Assembly: GCA_001898965.1 (NCBI GenBank)
Contig: MKVW01000004.1
Location: 1 to 64,000, forward strand
Length of the DNA stretch: 64,000 bases
From: Rhizobiales bacterium 62-17
GTDB lineage: Bacteria > Pseudomonadota > Alphaproteobacteria > Rhizobiales > Beijerinckiaceae
Reading direction: 5' to 3'
In this document: positions 34,375-43,972 of the stretch, piece after piece
How positions within the stretch are numbered: position 1 is the stretch's first letter
Layout of the letters: every line of letters starts with the position of its first letter
The notes under the pieces: generated by a model
Database searches by the model: none
Seen by the model: only the letters and a program-made list of their open reading frames with translations
Told to the model about the DNA's origin: nothing
Program-made: the position numbers and the translations under genes

Positions 34375-35282
34375 GCTTCCAGAGTGCCTTCCATAACCGG
34401 CACGGCCGCGCCGCCGATGGCGGCGCTTTGGAGAACGCCGTCGACGACGCTCAACTTCAGCATGATCTGGCTGGGCCGCCCCATTTCATAGCCTTGTTCG
34501 ATGACGATGAGATGTTCGCCATCCTCGGGTTTTTCATAGGCCATGCAGACACCAGCGAAAGCCGCGGCCGCCGAGCCGGTAGCCGGATCCTCGGCGATAC
34601 CAAGCTTCGGCGCGAACATCCGCGCATGGACGTGATGGCCGTCATCCGACACCTGCTTGGTATAGAGCAAAGCGCCAAAGCCGCCCTCGCCCGGAAAGGC
34701 CGCGTCCCAATGCGCCAGGTTGACGCGCGCACGCGCGACGGCCGCGAGAGAGGCCACTGGTACGAAACTCAACGCCACGCCTGCAGACCACACGCCAGTC
34801 TGATGGCCGTCAAAGCCAATATCGCTTTCATCCACCGAAAGGGCTTGCGCCACATCCGCAAGGGCGCCCGTCTCGCCGAGGCGCTGCGGCAGACGCGGCA
34901 AAATAAATTCAGCCTCGGCTTGCCGGCCTTTACGTTGCCGCACTGTGCAGGAAACCGCCCCGATCTCCTCCTCGATCACGAGACCGACGTCCTGGACCTG
35001 GATGAGCCGTGGTGCTTTCATCAAGCCGATGGCCACCGCCGCGCCAATCGTCGGATGGCCGGCAAAAGGCAATTCGGCGCCCGGCGTAAAAATGCGGACC
35101 CGCGCCGTATTCACCGGATCGCGCGCTTCCAGCAGGAAAATCGTTTCCGATAGATTGAACTCACGCGCGATCCGCTGCATGTCGTCGCCCGACAAGCCTT
35201 CGCTATCGATCACGACCGCCAGCGGATTGCCGCCAAAACGGCGTTCGGTGAACACGTCGAGAGTTTGAAACTTGCGTTGCAT
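34371..35282 (-). CDS. PhzF-family isomerase/epimerase
   Basis: A 303-residue protein of the PhzF/diaminopimelate-epimerase fold. It starts RKFQTLDVFTERRFGGNPLAVV; the catalytic Glu is in NLSETIFLL (near residue 47), and later come ELPFAGHPTIGAA, and AEDPATGSAAAAFAGV, all standard for the family. The family contains phenazine biosynthesis PhzF but mostly housekeeping enzymes of unknown substrate; no phenazine genes are here. It is coupled to the Nudix gene downstream by a four-base overlap. Confidence 0.9.
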   Translation of the reverse strand: MQRKFQTLDVFTERRFGGNPLAVVIDSEGLSGDDMQRIAREFNLSETIFLLEARDPVNTARVRIFTPGAELPFAGHPTIGAAVAIGLMKAPRLIQVQDVGLVIEEEIGAVSCTVRQRKGRQAEAEFILPRLPQRLGETGALADVAQALSVDESDIGFDGHQTGVWSAGVALSFVPVASLAAVARARVNLAHWDAAFPGEGGFGALLYTKQVSDDGHHVHARMFAPKLGIAEDPATGSAAAAFAGVCMAYEKPEDGEHLIVIEQGYEMGRPSQIMLKLSVVDGVLQSAAIGGAAVPVMEGTLEA

Positions 35283-35347
35283 GATCTAAATTCCGGAGCG
35301 CCATTGGCGCATGGCCGGCGATCAGATGCAAGTGTTCACAAAAGTAG

Positions 35348-35740
35348 CTAAAATCGTGCGTTTGCCGGCTTCCAAAAAACAAACAGCGTCAAAAGGACGA
35401 AATTAAGCGTCGGAACAGCGACACAAACGAGAACCGTTGCGATGAGGGGCGGCCAGTTCATGATGTCTGTCAAAAGCAAAGGCACGACCACAGCCACCAG
35501 ATAGCCGGCAAGATTAGCGACAATGAAGCGCGGCACTGCCTTGCCATGCGGGGTGTCCGATTGAAACGTCAGCAGCCGATGCCCCAAATAAGAGCAGGCA
35601 CCCGATATCCCATAGGCGATGAGAGAAGTTAAAGAGGCTGGCCGCACGCCCAGACGCAACAGCAGCGTCGCACAGAAAAAATAGATGATTGCCGCAGCAA
35701 TACCGACCGTAGCAAAAACGAAAATGCGCCGCGAGCGCAT
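35348..35740 (-). CDS. GtrA-family membrane protein
   Basis: A 130-residue protein with four hydrophobic segments (FVFATVGIAAAIIYFFCATLLL; LTSLIAYGISGACSYLGHRLLTF; FIVANLAGYLVAVVVPLLL; PLIATVLVCVAVPTLNFVLLTLFVFW), the GtrA layout. GtrA proteins are thought to help move polyprenyl-phosphate-linked sugars across the inner membrane for glycan modification. Its ATG overlaps the upstream methyltransferase stop (TAATG), and a GtrB-type glycosyltransferase lies two genes upstream, which fits. Confidence 0.88.
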   Translation of the reverse strand: MRSRRIFVFATVGIAAAIIYFFCATLLLRLGVRPASLTSLIAYGISGACSYLGHRLLTFQSDTPHGKAVPRFIVANLAGYLVAVVVPLLLTDIMNWPPLIATVLVCVAVPTLNFVLLTLFVFWKPANARF

Positions 35741-36429
35741 TACCGCACCATGCCCAGTGTCAAATACTGTCCGCCCAATGGCAGTCGCGCGAAAGCCCGT
35801 TCAATGGCCTGCAATGGCCTAACAGCGAACGGCGACAATAAAAAATAGCGCGTCTCAACATCCACGATTCCTGACTGTCGCATCAACGCTTCTGTGCGCG
35901 CTTTTCCAAGAAGAACCGCATCCGCATCAAAAGCACAACGAGCCACACCAAGCCGCGTCAACGGATTAAGAGGGTTATGTTCGATGATACAAATAAAACC
36001 GCCCGGCCGCACCACACGGCGCATTTCGTCGACAAAGGACTGCCACTGCACCACCGGAACATGATGTATAACGCAAACGGTCAACGCGAAATCGACCGAT
36101 CGGTCGGAAAGCGGTAAACGTTGTCCATCGTAGCTTTCATAAACGTTCGCCGGATGACGATCGCGCGCTTCGGCTATACTTTCGGAGGACGTGTCGACGC
36201 CCGTGATACGCCCGAACATAGGCATCAGTAGATCGTGCATCGATCCGACGCCACATCCGACATCGACCAGATGCTTATCAGAAGGGTCGAACTGGCGAGT
36301 CTTCAGCATCTCATCCATAAGTTCGATCTTGGCCCGCAAGAAGAACTCGTGGGCCAAGCCGGTGAAAGCGACCGATTGTTCAACCGCGCTTCCATAGGAT
36401 TTGCGATAGGCGTCGAACGTTTCGCTCAT
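35740..36429 (-). CDS. Class I SAM-dependent methyltransferase
   Basis: A 229-residue methyltransferase. Motif I is LVDVGCGVGSMHDLL (about residues 53-67), then ITGVDTSSESIAEA, LPLSDRSVDFALTVCVIHHVP and MRRVVRPGGFICIIEHNP, the UbiE/Methyltransf_11 pattern. It sits between GT2 and GtrA genes with one- and four-base overlaps, so it most likely methylates a sugar or lipid of the same surface structure. Confidence 0.86.
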   Translation of the reverse strand: MSETFDAYRKSYGSAVEQSVAFTGLAHEFFLRAKIELMDEMLKTRQFDPSDKHLVDVGCGVGSMHDLLMPMFGRITGVDTSSESIAEARDRHPANVYESYDGQRLPLSDRSVDFALTVCVIHHVPVVQWQSFVDEMRRVVRPGGFICIIEHNPLNPLTRLGVARCAFDADAVLLGKARTEALMRQSGIVDVETRYFLLSPFAVRPLQAIERAFARLPLGGQYLTLGMVR

Positions 36430-37412
36430 GCGCTTCGCGCCGCCGGCAAATGGACCGCTTTACTATCTTCAAAGCCAACGCGCTCGTTGACGACATAAAG
36501 CGGACGCTGTTTCACTTCACTATGGATGCGACCGATATAGAGGCCGATAATGCCTGTCATCAGCATATTGGCACCGCAGAGGAAGGAAACGACGACCATT
36601 GTCGACGCCCATCCTTCAATAATCTGGCCTCCTATCAACTTGAGGCCGATGACGTAAAGACCATAGAGCAATGCCAGCACGGAGACGCCCATACCTCCCC
36701 AGATCGCCAAGCGCAGCGGCACATCTGAAAAGCCGATGAGGCCGGTTACGGCCAGACGGATCATCTTCCACAGAGGATATTTCGTCTCGCCCGCAGCTCT
36801 TGCTGGGCGGTCGAATTCGACCGCTGTCTGCTTAAAGCCAAGCCAGGCAAACATCCCGCGCACAAAGCGGTCTCGTTCGGGCATCTGAAGAAAGGCGTCT
36901 AGAGCGTTACGACCCACCAGTCGAAAATCGCCAACGTCTTCGGGAATAGATACCGACGACATTCGGTTCAAGGCCCGATAAAACAGGCGTGCGCTGCGGA
37001 GCTTGAAGCGGCTCTCGCCCTCACGCAGCAATCGTTTGGCATAGACGATGGAAAATCCTTCCCGCCATTTGCCAATCATCTCGAGAATAAGCTCGGGCGG
37101 ATCTTGTAGGTCGCCATCCATGACGATCACTGCCTCACCACTCGCCGCTTCCATACCCGCAGATATTGCTATTTGATGGCCAAAGTTGCGTGACAGACTG
37201 AGGTACTTGAAGCGATCGTCGTGGAGCGCTTTGGCTCGCAGGAATATGCCCGTCGTGTCGGAGCTTCCATCGTTGACGAGGATGACCTCCGCCGGCGCAT
37301 CGAGCCGAGCGAGCAAGCTCTCCAGACGCAGCGCCAATACTGGCAAGACCGCCTCTTCATTGAAGAGCGGAATAACGATGCTGTAGACAACCTGGGGTTT
37401 CGTGGATTGCAT
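36426..37412 (-). CDS. Glycosyltransferase family 2 (GtrB/DPM-like)
   Basis: A 328-residue membrane-bound GT2 enzyme. The GT-A domain has SIVIPLFNEEAVLP at the start, VILVNDGSSDTTG, and VIVMDGDLQDPPELI (metal-binding DGD). Two C-terminal membrane segments (LRLAIWGGMGVSVLALLYGLYVIG and TMVVVSFLCGANMLMTGIIGLYIG) are typical of enzymes that load sugars onto polyprenyl phosphate. I use the ATG at 37412 with AGGGTGA upstream; the frame extends to 37502 but overlaps the previous gene. Confidence 0.9.
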   Translation of the reverse strand: MQSTKPQVVYSIVIPLFNEEAVLPVLALRLESLLARLDAPAEVILVNDGSSDTTGIFLRAKALHDDRFKYLSLSRNFGHQIAISAGMEAASGEAVIVMDGDLQDPPELILEMIGKWREGFSIVYAKRLLREGESRFKLRSARLFYRALNRMSSVSIPEDVGDFRLVGRNALDAFLQMPERDRFVRGMFAWLGFKQTAVEFDRPARAAGETKYPLWKMIRLAVTGLIGFSDVPLRLAIWGGMGVSVLALLYGLYVIGLKLIGGQIIEGWASTMVVVSFLCGANMLMTGIIGLYIGRIHSEVKQRPLYVVNERVGFEDSKAVHLPAARSA

Positions 37413-37452
37413 GAAGGTCACCCTAGTTGGGGACAACATACGGCCAGTGGCG

Positions 37453-39054
37453 TTAAGGAATAATTGAGGATCGTAGGTCCGGACGCCGTCGCAGGATATC
37501 AACCGTATAACCCGTACCCCTCGTCTCTATCCTTTCGGCGAGTTCATAATGGTCGAGCTCCTTCTTCATGCCAGGAAAGACGCGCAACCGATCGTGCAGC
37601 GGCGTTTCCTTCGATAAAGACAGAAGAATGTCCGGACGGTTGCGTCGAAGGTCCGCGAGGAAGACCGCAAGATCGGCATTCATCGCATCCTCGATGGCCG
37701 ACAAGCTTGACGGAGATAGATCGGGCCGACTCCGTTGCAGTCGAATACCGTTTGTCATGACCCATAGCGCGGGCTGTGTCGCTCCCCAGCGCCCGTTCAC
37801 CATGCGGGTCACGGGATGGCCCACGGCAATGTCGCCCGACAGACTGGCTATGACCGGATTGGGATGAAGACGCGTGATCGCGTCGGCGAGCGCCTGATGA
37901 TGAGGATGAATGAAAAGCAGCGGCGAAAAGCTGATGAGCGCCCCTACCCCAATAATACCGGGATTAATGACGCGGCACAGCAAGGACATTCTGGCCAATA
38001 GAGGACTGACTTCCGCCTGACGCCCATCTGTTTCCCGCAGAGAGCGATCGAATGCCGCCAGGGCTCCGCCAAGCACACCCAAAGCAACCACCGGATAGAC
38101 ATGATAAGGCCACAGCTTTCCCTGTATGACAAAGGCGACATAAAATCCCACCGAAGTCGCGAGGACCATCGCGGCCGGATGTCGGAGGAAGGAACGACCG
38201 CAGAAAAGCCAAGAAGTAAGGCACAGCGCGAACAGAATGGGCGTCGCAATCGAACTGAGAGCCTGCAAGCGATCGGCGTTGGGAAGATAGACGATTGCAT
38301 TCACCGGCATCGCTATCGTCCAAAACTCTCGGTACAAGACGAATGTACCTACGATGTAAGCAAGGCAGAGAAAGCCTGCGATTAGATTTTCCGGACTGAA
38401 AAGTGTTCTCAGCCGTCGCTGAAAACAGAGTGCCAAGAGGACAGGCAACTCCAAAGCCAGCAGAAAATGCGGCTTGATGATAACGACAAGGCCGCCACAG
38501 AAACCCGCAGCAATCAAGAGCGACCAACTCAATGCCTTTCCCTCTGCCCGCGCCAGCGTTGCGGCGAGGAATGGCAAGCACAGCATCGCCGCAATATGTT
38601 CTCGCTCCGAGAATGTATCTCCTGGTAAGACGGCAAAAAGAGCGATAAAAACCGCGGCAAGGAGAAAGCCATTATAACGGCTGAGCCAACCGGCGCGGGA
38701 TAGTATCAGGCCCGATAGGACGAAGCTGATCGCAAGTAATCCGAATAGATAGGAAATGACGACGGGCTCTGGCCGAACATGAAGGAAGCGCGCGAGCATG
38801 ACGAGTGGCGCATAGAGCCAGACTGAAGCCGGAGGATTGGTTTCACCAATATCGACATAAAGCTTCTTGCCATCGAGCAGCATTTCGGAGGCCGAAATGA
38901 GCCAGCTCGTATCTGTATTCATCGGCAACAGCGCACGTATCCATATCGCGATACCGATCAGCATCAGGATCAGTACCCAACCCAGATATAGACCGACGGA
39001 CACACGCACGCCTCGCTCATGCCTGATAAAGGGAAAGCCGAACGAAGCGGACAT
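37453..39054 (-). CDS. Polytopic membrane protein, glycosyltransferase-like (GT-C type)
   Basis: A 533-residue integral membrane protein with about ten hydrophobic segments, beginning VSVGLYLGWVLILMLIGIAIWIRALL. An early periplasmic loop holds NTDTSWLISASEMLLDGKKLYVDIGETNPP, resembling the acidic first loop of GT-C glycosyltransferases that use polyprenyl-linked sugars. I cannot assign a donor. The ATG at 39054 is preferred over a start at 39126 inside the previous gene. It lies seven bases after the upstream methyltransferase and 40 before the GT2 gene. Confidence 0.8.
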   Translation of the reverse strand: MSASFGFPFIRHERGVRVSVGLYLGWVLILMLIGIAIWIRALLPMNTDTSWLISASEMLLDGKKLYVDIGETNPPASVWLYAPLVMLARFLHVRPEPVVISYLFGLLAISFVLSGLILSRAGWLSRYNGFLLAAVFIALFAVLPGDTFSEREHIAAMLCLPFLAATLARAEGKALSWSLLIAAGFCGGLVVIIKPHFLLALELPVLLALCFQRRLRTLFSPENLIAGFLCLAYIVGTFVLYREFWTIAMPVNAIVYLPNADRLQALSSIATPILFALCLTSWLFCGRSFLRHPAAMVLATSVGFYVAFVIQGKLWPYHVYPVVALGVLGGALAAFDRSLRETDGRQAEVSPLLARMSLLCRVINPGIIGVGALISFSPLLFIHPHHQALADAITRLHPNPVIASLSGDIAVGHPVTRMVNGRWGATQPALWVMTNGIRLQRSRPDLSPSSLSAIEDAMNADLAVFLADLRRNRPDILLSLSKETPLHDRLRVFPGMKKELDHYELAERIETRGTGYTVDILRRRPDLRSSIIP

Positions 39055-39061
39055 CGAAACC

Positions 39062-39991
39062 TCAGGCTTTACGCAAAACGAGTTCCATCTGCGACAACTT
39101 CGCGAACGGCCTGCGAATGAAGTCAAAGGCAGCGAACATGGCTTGCAGGAAAGGTATAAGCGGGTGCGTTATCGCTGGATGTTCGGCATCAACCTTGACG
39201 AGCCCCATGCGACGCAGAAAATCGAGCGTCGAGACGCTCCAGAATGGCGCACCTTGCGTATAATTGAATGAAACCACTTCAAGGCCACTGCGGCGACATA
39301 GCTCAACGAGGCTTTCGCGCGTGAACAGCACGAAGTGCCGCGGCGTGTGCAAGCCGCCCCACGAACGATGTCGAAAGAGCCGCGCGTCGAGGGCATCGAA
39401 ATTGGGCGTTTTAAGAAATAGGCGGCCATCGGGGGAAAGCATATCCGCCGCCTTGCACAGAACGCTTCCCGGATCGGCCACATGCTCGATGAGATTGAGC
39501 ATGAAAATCAGATCGAAGGGACGATTGGCAGAAAAGCTCTCGATCGATCCAAGGGCAAAACCATGTCCCGCCGCTTCAGCCAGCGTACCCGCCCTCGCAT
39601 CGATATCCACGACACACGTATAAGTGAAGCGATTGTCGACAAGCCTCAACTGATCGAGCAACCAACCCGATCCACCGCCGACATCGAGAGCCGCGAGATC
39701 CTGCCCCGGAATTTTCGCGCTGACGGCACGAAAGGCATGCCGATCCAAAGCTTGTTTTATGCGTTGCACCAAACTCGGCTTTTGCCCGACAAACGAATAA
39801 TAATTTTTCGGATAAATCGTCTGCAAGGCATCGCGCAGCATCGGCGTGATGAACAGCACGTCACAGGCTTCGCAGCGACGAAAATCGAAGGTTCCAGTCG
39901 GCGTGAAATATTCAATGTCCCGTGCAGTCGCCCAGAACGATGTACTGGACTTTCCGCATAATGGACAAATGGCCTGATGGTAATCACTCAT
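39062..39991 (-). CDS. Class I SAM methyltransferase with N-terminal Cys4 motif
   Basis: A 309-residue methyltransferase. The N-terminus has two CxxC pairs (CPLCG at 9-13 and CEACD near 39-43), a probable zinc ribbon. Motif I is LDVGGGSGWLLDQL, then FDLIFMLNLIEHVADPGSVL and LLSPDGRLFLKTPN, the Methyltransf_23 pattern. Similar proteins occur in glycan and O-antigen clusters. It lies three bases after the desaturase and seven before the membrane protein gene, so all are in one operon. Confidence 0.88.
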   Translation of the reverse strand: MSDYHQAICPLCGKSSTSFWATARDIEYFTPTGTFDFRRCEACDVLFITPMLRDALQTIYPKNYYSFVGQKPSLVQRIKQALDRHAFRAVSAKIPGQDLAALDVGGGSGWLLDQLRLVDNRFTYTCVVDIDARAGTLAEAAGHGFALGSIESFSANRPFDLIFMLNLIEHVADPGSVLCKAADMLSPDGRLFLKTPNFDALDARLFRHRSWGGLHTPRHFVLFTRESLVELCRRSGLEVVSFNYTQGAPFWSVSTLDFLRRMGLVKVDAEHPAITHPLIPFLQAMFAAFDFIRRPFAKLSQMELVLRKA

Positions 39992-39994
39992 GTT

Positions 39995-40957
39995 TCAACC
40001 GGCGGTGAGCAGAGAGCGGAACGTATGCCAATAGGTGCTGCGCCGCGACACGAGATGGTCTCGCAACGGCGTTTCCAGCAGATAGGCTTCGAACTCTCGC
40101 AAGTTGGTATAAGAGAGTTGTGGTTCCCAGTGATGCAGGAGATGCCGATTGAACCCGGCGCCGCCCAACACCGCATCGATAGGCCCGTCGCCGAACAGTC
40201 TGGTGTAAGCGCCGTGGGCTTCGGCGAAATAATTGACGTGAGCCAGCGCGTCCGGGCGGCGATGCTCCAGCAATTGGCGCAATGCTCCCAAGAAGGGAAA
40301 AACGATGGCAACACCAGCAATCCAGCCGAGTGCCAACCACCAATAGCCCACAGCAAAACTGCCCATGACGATCGCCAGATGCGAACACACGCCCAGGACC
40401 ACAGGCCAACTTAGCGCTCCTCCGCGATCGCCCCTTGAAGGCCCTTTGATGCCGCGCCGGAAAGCCAGAACTTCAAATGCGCGCCAGCCCGTCAGCGATT
40501 TCAGGAGAAACGTCGGATTCAAAGCGAAGAAATAAGTATGTTCGCTGTCATCTGGTTGACCAAGCTCGCGATGATGCCGGAAATGCACCAGACGATATTT
40601 GCCGACCGTCGTACCAGCCATCCATGAGACCAACAGGTCACAAATCAGATCGCTCTGTTGTCGATCGGAGGCGAGGTTGTAATGCGCGCCTTCGTGAATG
40701 AATAACTGTAGATATGCGATCGAGGCACCGATCAGCGCAGCTCCGATCGCTGCCGCGACCAGCCACGAGATGCCGAACGATGGTAAAATAGCCGTCAGCA
40801 AGCATGATAGAGCCAACGCCAGATAGCCGAGCCCAATGTCGCGATAGACAATGCGATATCGCGGCCGCAACTGGCGAATGAAATCGACGAGCCGGGTACC
40901 AGCAGCGTTCCGCAGCGCCATGCGCTGGTTCGCATAAAGAGCAATATCGTCGGTCAC
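39995..40957 (-). CDS. Fatty acid desaturase
   Basis: A 320-residue membrane di-iron enzyme. The three His boxes are clear: HEGAH (in LQLFIHEGAHYNLA), HFRHH (in YRLVHFRHHRELG) and HLLHH (in GFNRHLLHHWEPQLSY). Four or so membrane segments lie between them. It would introduce a double bond or hydroxyl in an acyl chain. As first gene of the surface cluster (desaturase, methyltransferase, membrane GT, GT2, methyltransferase, GtrA), it may modify the lipid part of the same product (inference). Confidence 0.9.
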   Translation of the reverse strand: MTDDIALYANQRMALRNAAGTRLVDFIRQLRPRYRIVYRDIGLGYLALALSCLLTAILPSFGISWLVAAAIGAALIGASIAYLQLFIHEGAHYNLASDRQQSDLICDLLVSWMAGTTVGKYRLVHFRHHRELGQPDDSEHTYFFALNPTFLLKSLTGWRAFEVLAFRRGIKGPSRGDRGGALSWPVVLGVCSHLAIVMGSFAVGYWWLALGWIAGVAIVFPFLGALRQLLEHRRPDALAHVNYFAEAHGAYTRLFGDGPIDAVLGGAGFNRHLLHHWEPQLSYTNLREFEAYLLETPLRDHLVSRRSTYWHTFRSLLTAG

Positions 40958-41089
40958 TGGCCTGTCCCGCGCGGCAGGGCGCGATCGGGCAGGACCGCAG
41001 CCGGTTGAACCTAGCGCGGGGCCATTAATACGGGCTTAATTGGAACTCTCGTTTTCCAGGCTCAGGCCGGGAAAACGCTCCCAAAACAG

Positions 41090-42115
41090 CTATTTCACCG
41101 TTTCCGCTGCCTTCTTGGCGAAGCGGTCGTCAAAAGTGCGGCCAAGATCGACCTTGGCGTCCTTCATTTCCGGGTCGAACTTCACCAGCATGTCGAGGGT
41201 CGATTGCATGCCTTCGCGCGGGATGAGGCCGGTTAGCGAATAGGACGGCAGCGAGTTTTTCACTGCCAGCATGTAAAGCTCCTTGTCGCCGAGTAGATAT
41301 TGCTCCGGCACCGTGGCGGCCACATCGGCCGGGCTCGCGGTCTTCAGCCAGACCAAAGCCTTGTAGAGCGCATTGACCACGGCCTGGGTGGTGCGCGGCG
41401 ATTTTTCGGCGAAATCGGCTTTCAGATAGACCACCGCCGCCGGGTTGGAGCCGCCGAACAAGGCGCGCGTGCCCTCTTCCGTGCGGGTGTCATAGACGAT
41501 GCGCACGTCGCCCGAACGCTCGAGGAAGGACAGAACGGGCTCAAGGTGGGAAATCGCCTGGATCTCGCCCTTCTGGATCGCCGCCAGCGCCGACTGCGCC
41601 GAGCCGATGCCAATATAGGCGGCATCCGACGGGGACAAACCCGACTTGGCCATGATGAAGTTCATCAGCATGTTGGTGGACGAGCCCGGCGCGGTGACGC
41701 CAATCTTCATGCCTTTGAAATCGGCAGGCCCGTCCCATTTGACGCCCTTCTTCACTGCCACGGCGATCGCTGGGAAGCGGCCGAGTTCAAGCACGGCGCG
41801 AATGTCCTGCCCCTTGGCCTGCATGCGGATAGTGTGTTCATAGGCGCCGGTTACGACATCGACAGAACCGCCGACCAACGCCTGCAGCGAACGCGAGCCG
41901 CCGGCGAAATCCTGGATTTCGACGTTCAGCCCTTCGTCCTTGAAGAAGCCCTTCTGCTCGGCGATCGTCAGCGGCAGATAATAGAGCAGCGCCTTGCCGC
42001 CGACGCCCAGCTTGATGTTCGGCTTTTCCGGCCCGGTCTGCGCCTGTGCCGCGAAAGCCAAAACAGCGACGGAAGCCGCCATCAACAGTCGCCCGAACAT
42101 CTTCGACGTCATCAT
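41090..42115 (-). CDS. ABC transporter substrate-binding protein, NitT/TauT/SsuA type
   Basis: A 341-residue periplasmic protein with a Sec signal (LLMAASVAVLAFAAQAQ) and NMT1-like core: LPLTIAEQKGFFKDEGLNVEIQDFAGGSRSLQALVGGSVDVVTGAYEHTI. It is the last gene of the minus-strand run ATPase, permease, Bug protein, SBP. It likely supplies substrate to the permease/ATPase pair. Organic sulfonates, nitrate-like anions or pyrimidine precursors are known ligands of the family; the ligand here is unknown. Confidence 0.88.
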   Translation of the reverse strand: MMTSKMFGRLLMAASVAVLAFAAQAQTGPEKPNIKLGVGGKALLYYLPLTIAEQKGFFKDEGLNVEIQDFAGGSRSLQALVGGSVDVVTGAYEHTIRMQAKGQDIRAVLELGRFPAIAVAVKKGVKWDGPADFKGMKIGVTAPGSSTNMLMNFIMAKSGLSPSDAAYIGIGSAQSALAAIQKGEIQAISHLEPVLSFLERSGDVRIVYDTRTEEGTRALFGGSNPAAVVYLKADFAEKSPRTTQAVVNALYKALVWLKTASPADVAATVPEQYLLGDKELYMLAVKNSLPSYSLTGLIPREGMQSTLDMLVKFDPEMKDAKVDLGRTFDDRFAKKAAETVK

Positions 42116-42171
42116 CTCTTCCTCCCGCTGTCGTGTGCGGCACCGCCTATGTGGCGATGCCGCTCTTCATC

Positions 42172-43149
42172 TTAATCCAAGGAAACGCCGGCCGCCTTGA
42201 CGATCGGCGCCCATTTGGCCAGTTCAGCCTTGATGTGAGCGTCGAGCTCTTCCGGCGTGCCGCCGGCCGCCATGGCGCTGAGATCGGCCAGTTTCTGCTT
42301 CACCTGCGGATCGCTGGTCGCCTTGTTCGACGCATCGTTGAGAATGGTGATCACATTCTTCGGCGTATTTGCCGGCGCCAGGAAGGCGTTCCAGGTGTAG
42401 GTCTCGTAGCCCGGCACACCGGCCTCGATCATGGTCGGAATGTCGGGCGCGGCCGGGCTGCGTTCCTTGGTCGTCACCGCCAGAGCCCGCGCACCGCCAC
42501 CACGGATCTGTTCGATCGCCGACGGCAGGTTATCGAACATGATCGGCACCTGGCCGCTGATCAGATCGGCGAGAGCCGGACCACCGCCGCGATAAGGCAC
42601 GTGAACGAAGTCAGTCTGGGTCAGCGATTTGAACAGTTCGCCCGACAGATGCAGCGGTGTGGCGACGCCCGACGAGGCATAGCTGTATTTGCCGGGGCTG
42701 GCCTTGAGCAGAGCGATCAGTTCCTTCACGTCCTTCGCCGGAAACTTCGGCGTCACAATCAGGACATTTGGCACATAGGCGAGCAGCGCGACCGAGGAGA
42801 AATCCTTCACCGGATCGAACGGCAGCTTCTTGAACGCCGCCGGATTGATCGCATGGGTCGCGACGGTGGCGAGCAACAGCGTGTAACCGTCGGGCGCGGC
42901 CTTGGCGACGGCGGTCGCCCCAGTGCTGCCGCCGGCCCCTGCCCGGTTTTCCACCACCACCGACTGGCCCAAAAGCTCGCTCATTTTTTGGGCAATGACG
43001 CGCGCGACGATATCAGTGGAACCGCCAGCGGCGAACGGCACGACGACGGTCACGGGGCGTGTCGGAAAATTCTGCGCCCATGATGGAACGCTCACGGCCG
43101 ACGCCAGACCCATGGCGAGAACACCAGTCAACAGACTGCGACGCTTCAT
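42172..43149 (-). CDS. Bug/TctC-family solute-binding protein inside an ABC operon
   Basis: A 325-residue periplasmic protein with a Sec signal (LLTGVLAMGLASAVSVPSWAQ) and the Bug core VTVVVPFAAGGSTDIVARVIAQKM, VVENRAGAGGSTGATAVAKAAPDGYTLL and FVHVPYRGGGPALADLISGQVPIMFDN. Its position is odd: it lies between an ABC permease gene (34 bases) and the ABC binding-protein gene (56 bases), though Bug proteins normally serve tripartite TctAB carriers. GGGAGG precedes the ATG. Confidence 0.9.
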   Translation of the reverse strand: MKRRSLLTGVLAMGLASAVSVPSWAQNFPTRPVTVVVPFAAGGSTDIVARVIAQKMSELLGQSVVVENRAGAGGSTGATAVAKAAPDGYTLLLATVATHAINPAAFKKLPFDPVKDFSSVALLAYVPNVLIVTPKFPAKDVKELIALLKASPGKYSYASSGVATPLHLSGELFKSLTQTDFVHVPYRGGGPALADLISGQVPIMFDNLPSAIEQIRGGGARALAVTTKERSPAAPDIPTMIEAGVPGYETYTWNAFLAPANTPKNVITILNDASNKATSDPQVKQKLADLSAMAAGGTPEELDAHIKAELAKWAPIVKAAGVSLD

Positions 43150-43183
43150 ACTTCCCTCCTTGCTGAGCCCGCGCGCGCTTCCC

Positions 43184-43972
43184 TCAAGCGCCGTGGGCCG
43201 TGGCTTCCGGCCGCCAGGCCAGCAACCGAACCTCTATCAGTGTAACGAGCCAGTCAATCAGTACAACGACGACCGAGAGCACCACCATGCCGGCGACGAC
43301 GCCGGTCATGTCAAACGTGCTTTCCGCCTCGTGGATCAGATAGCCAAGCCCGGCGGCGGAACCGAGATATTCGCCAACCACCGCACCCACCAGCGCAAAA
43401 CCGACCGATGTGTGCAGCGACGAGAACATCCACGACAAAGCCGACGGCCAATAGACGTGCCGGAACAATTGCCGCTCGTTCATGCCGAGCATACGTGCGT
43501 TCGACAGGATCACCGGGCTCACTTCCTTGACGCCCTGATAGACGTTGAAGAAGACGATGAAGAAGACGAGCGTCACGCCGAGCGCCACCTTCGACCAGAT
43601 GTCGAGACCGAACCACAGCATGAAGATCGGCGCCAGCACGACGCGCGGCAAGGCATTCGCCATTTTCACGAAAGGATCGAGCACGGCGGCAACGCGCGGC
43701 TGGCGTGCCAGCCAGAAGCCGATGACGATGCCGGCGATGGAACCGATGCCGAAGGCAAGCAGCGTTTCCAGAAGCGTGATCCACAGATGCCGCCAGATCA
43801 TGCCGGTGGCGAAGAAGCGCCATACCCGCACCGCCACATCCACCGGCGTCGAAAAGAAGAAGCGCGCCTGCTTCACATCCGAGATGACGGGATAAGTCGT
43901 CAGCACGTGCCAGACGACGATGATGGCGATAGCCAGTCCGATCTGCCAGGCGAGCAGCGTCGTGCGTTTCAT
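43184..43972 (-). CDS. ABC transporter permease, TauC/SsuC type
   Basis: A 262-residue inner-membrane protein with about six membrane segments, starting LLAWQIGLAIAIIVVWHVLTTY, and with the permease EAA-like loop SNARMLGMNERQLFRHVYWPSALSW. The NALPRVVLAPIFMLWFG segment is typical of the nitrate/taurine/sulfonate group. Its start overlaps the ATPase stop by four bases. It forms an importer with the ATPase upstream and the binding proteins downstream. Confidence 0.88.
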   Translation of the reverse strand: MKRTTLLAWQIGLAIAIIVVWHVLTTYPVISDVKQARFFFSTPVDVAVRVWRFFATGMIWRHLWITLLETLLAFGIGSIAGIVIGFWLARQPRVAAVLDPFVKMANALPRVVLAPIFMLWFGLDIWSKVALGVTLVFFIVFFNVYQGVKEVSPVILSNARMLGMNERQLFRHVYWPSALSWMFSSLHTSVGFALVGAVVGEYLGSAAGLGYLIHEAESTFDMTGVVAGMVVLSVVVVLIDWLVTLIEVRLLAWRPEATAHGA

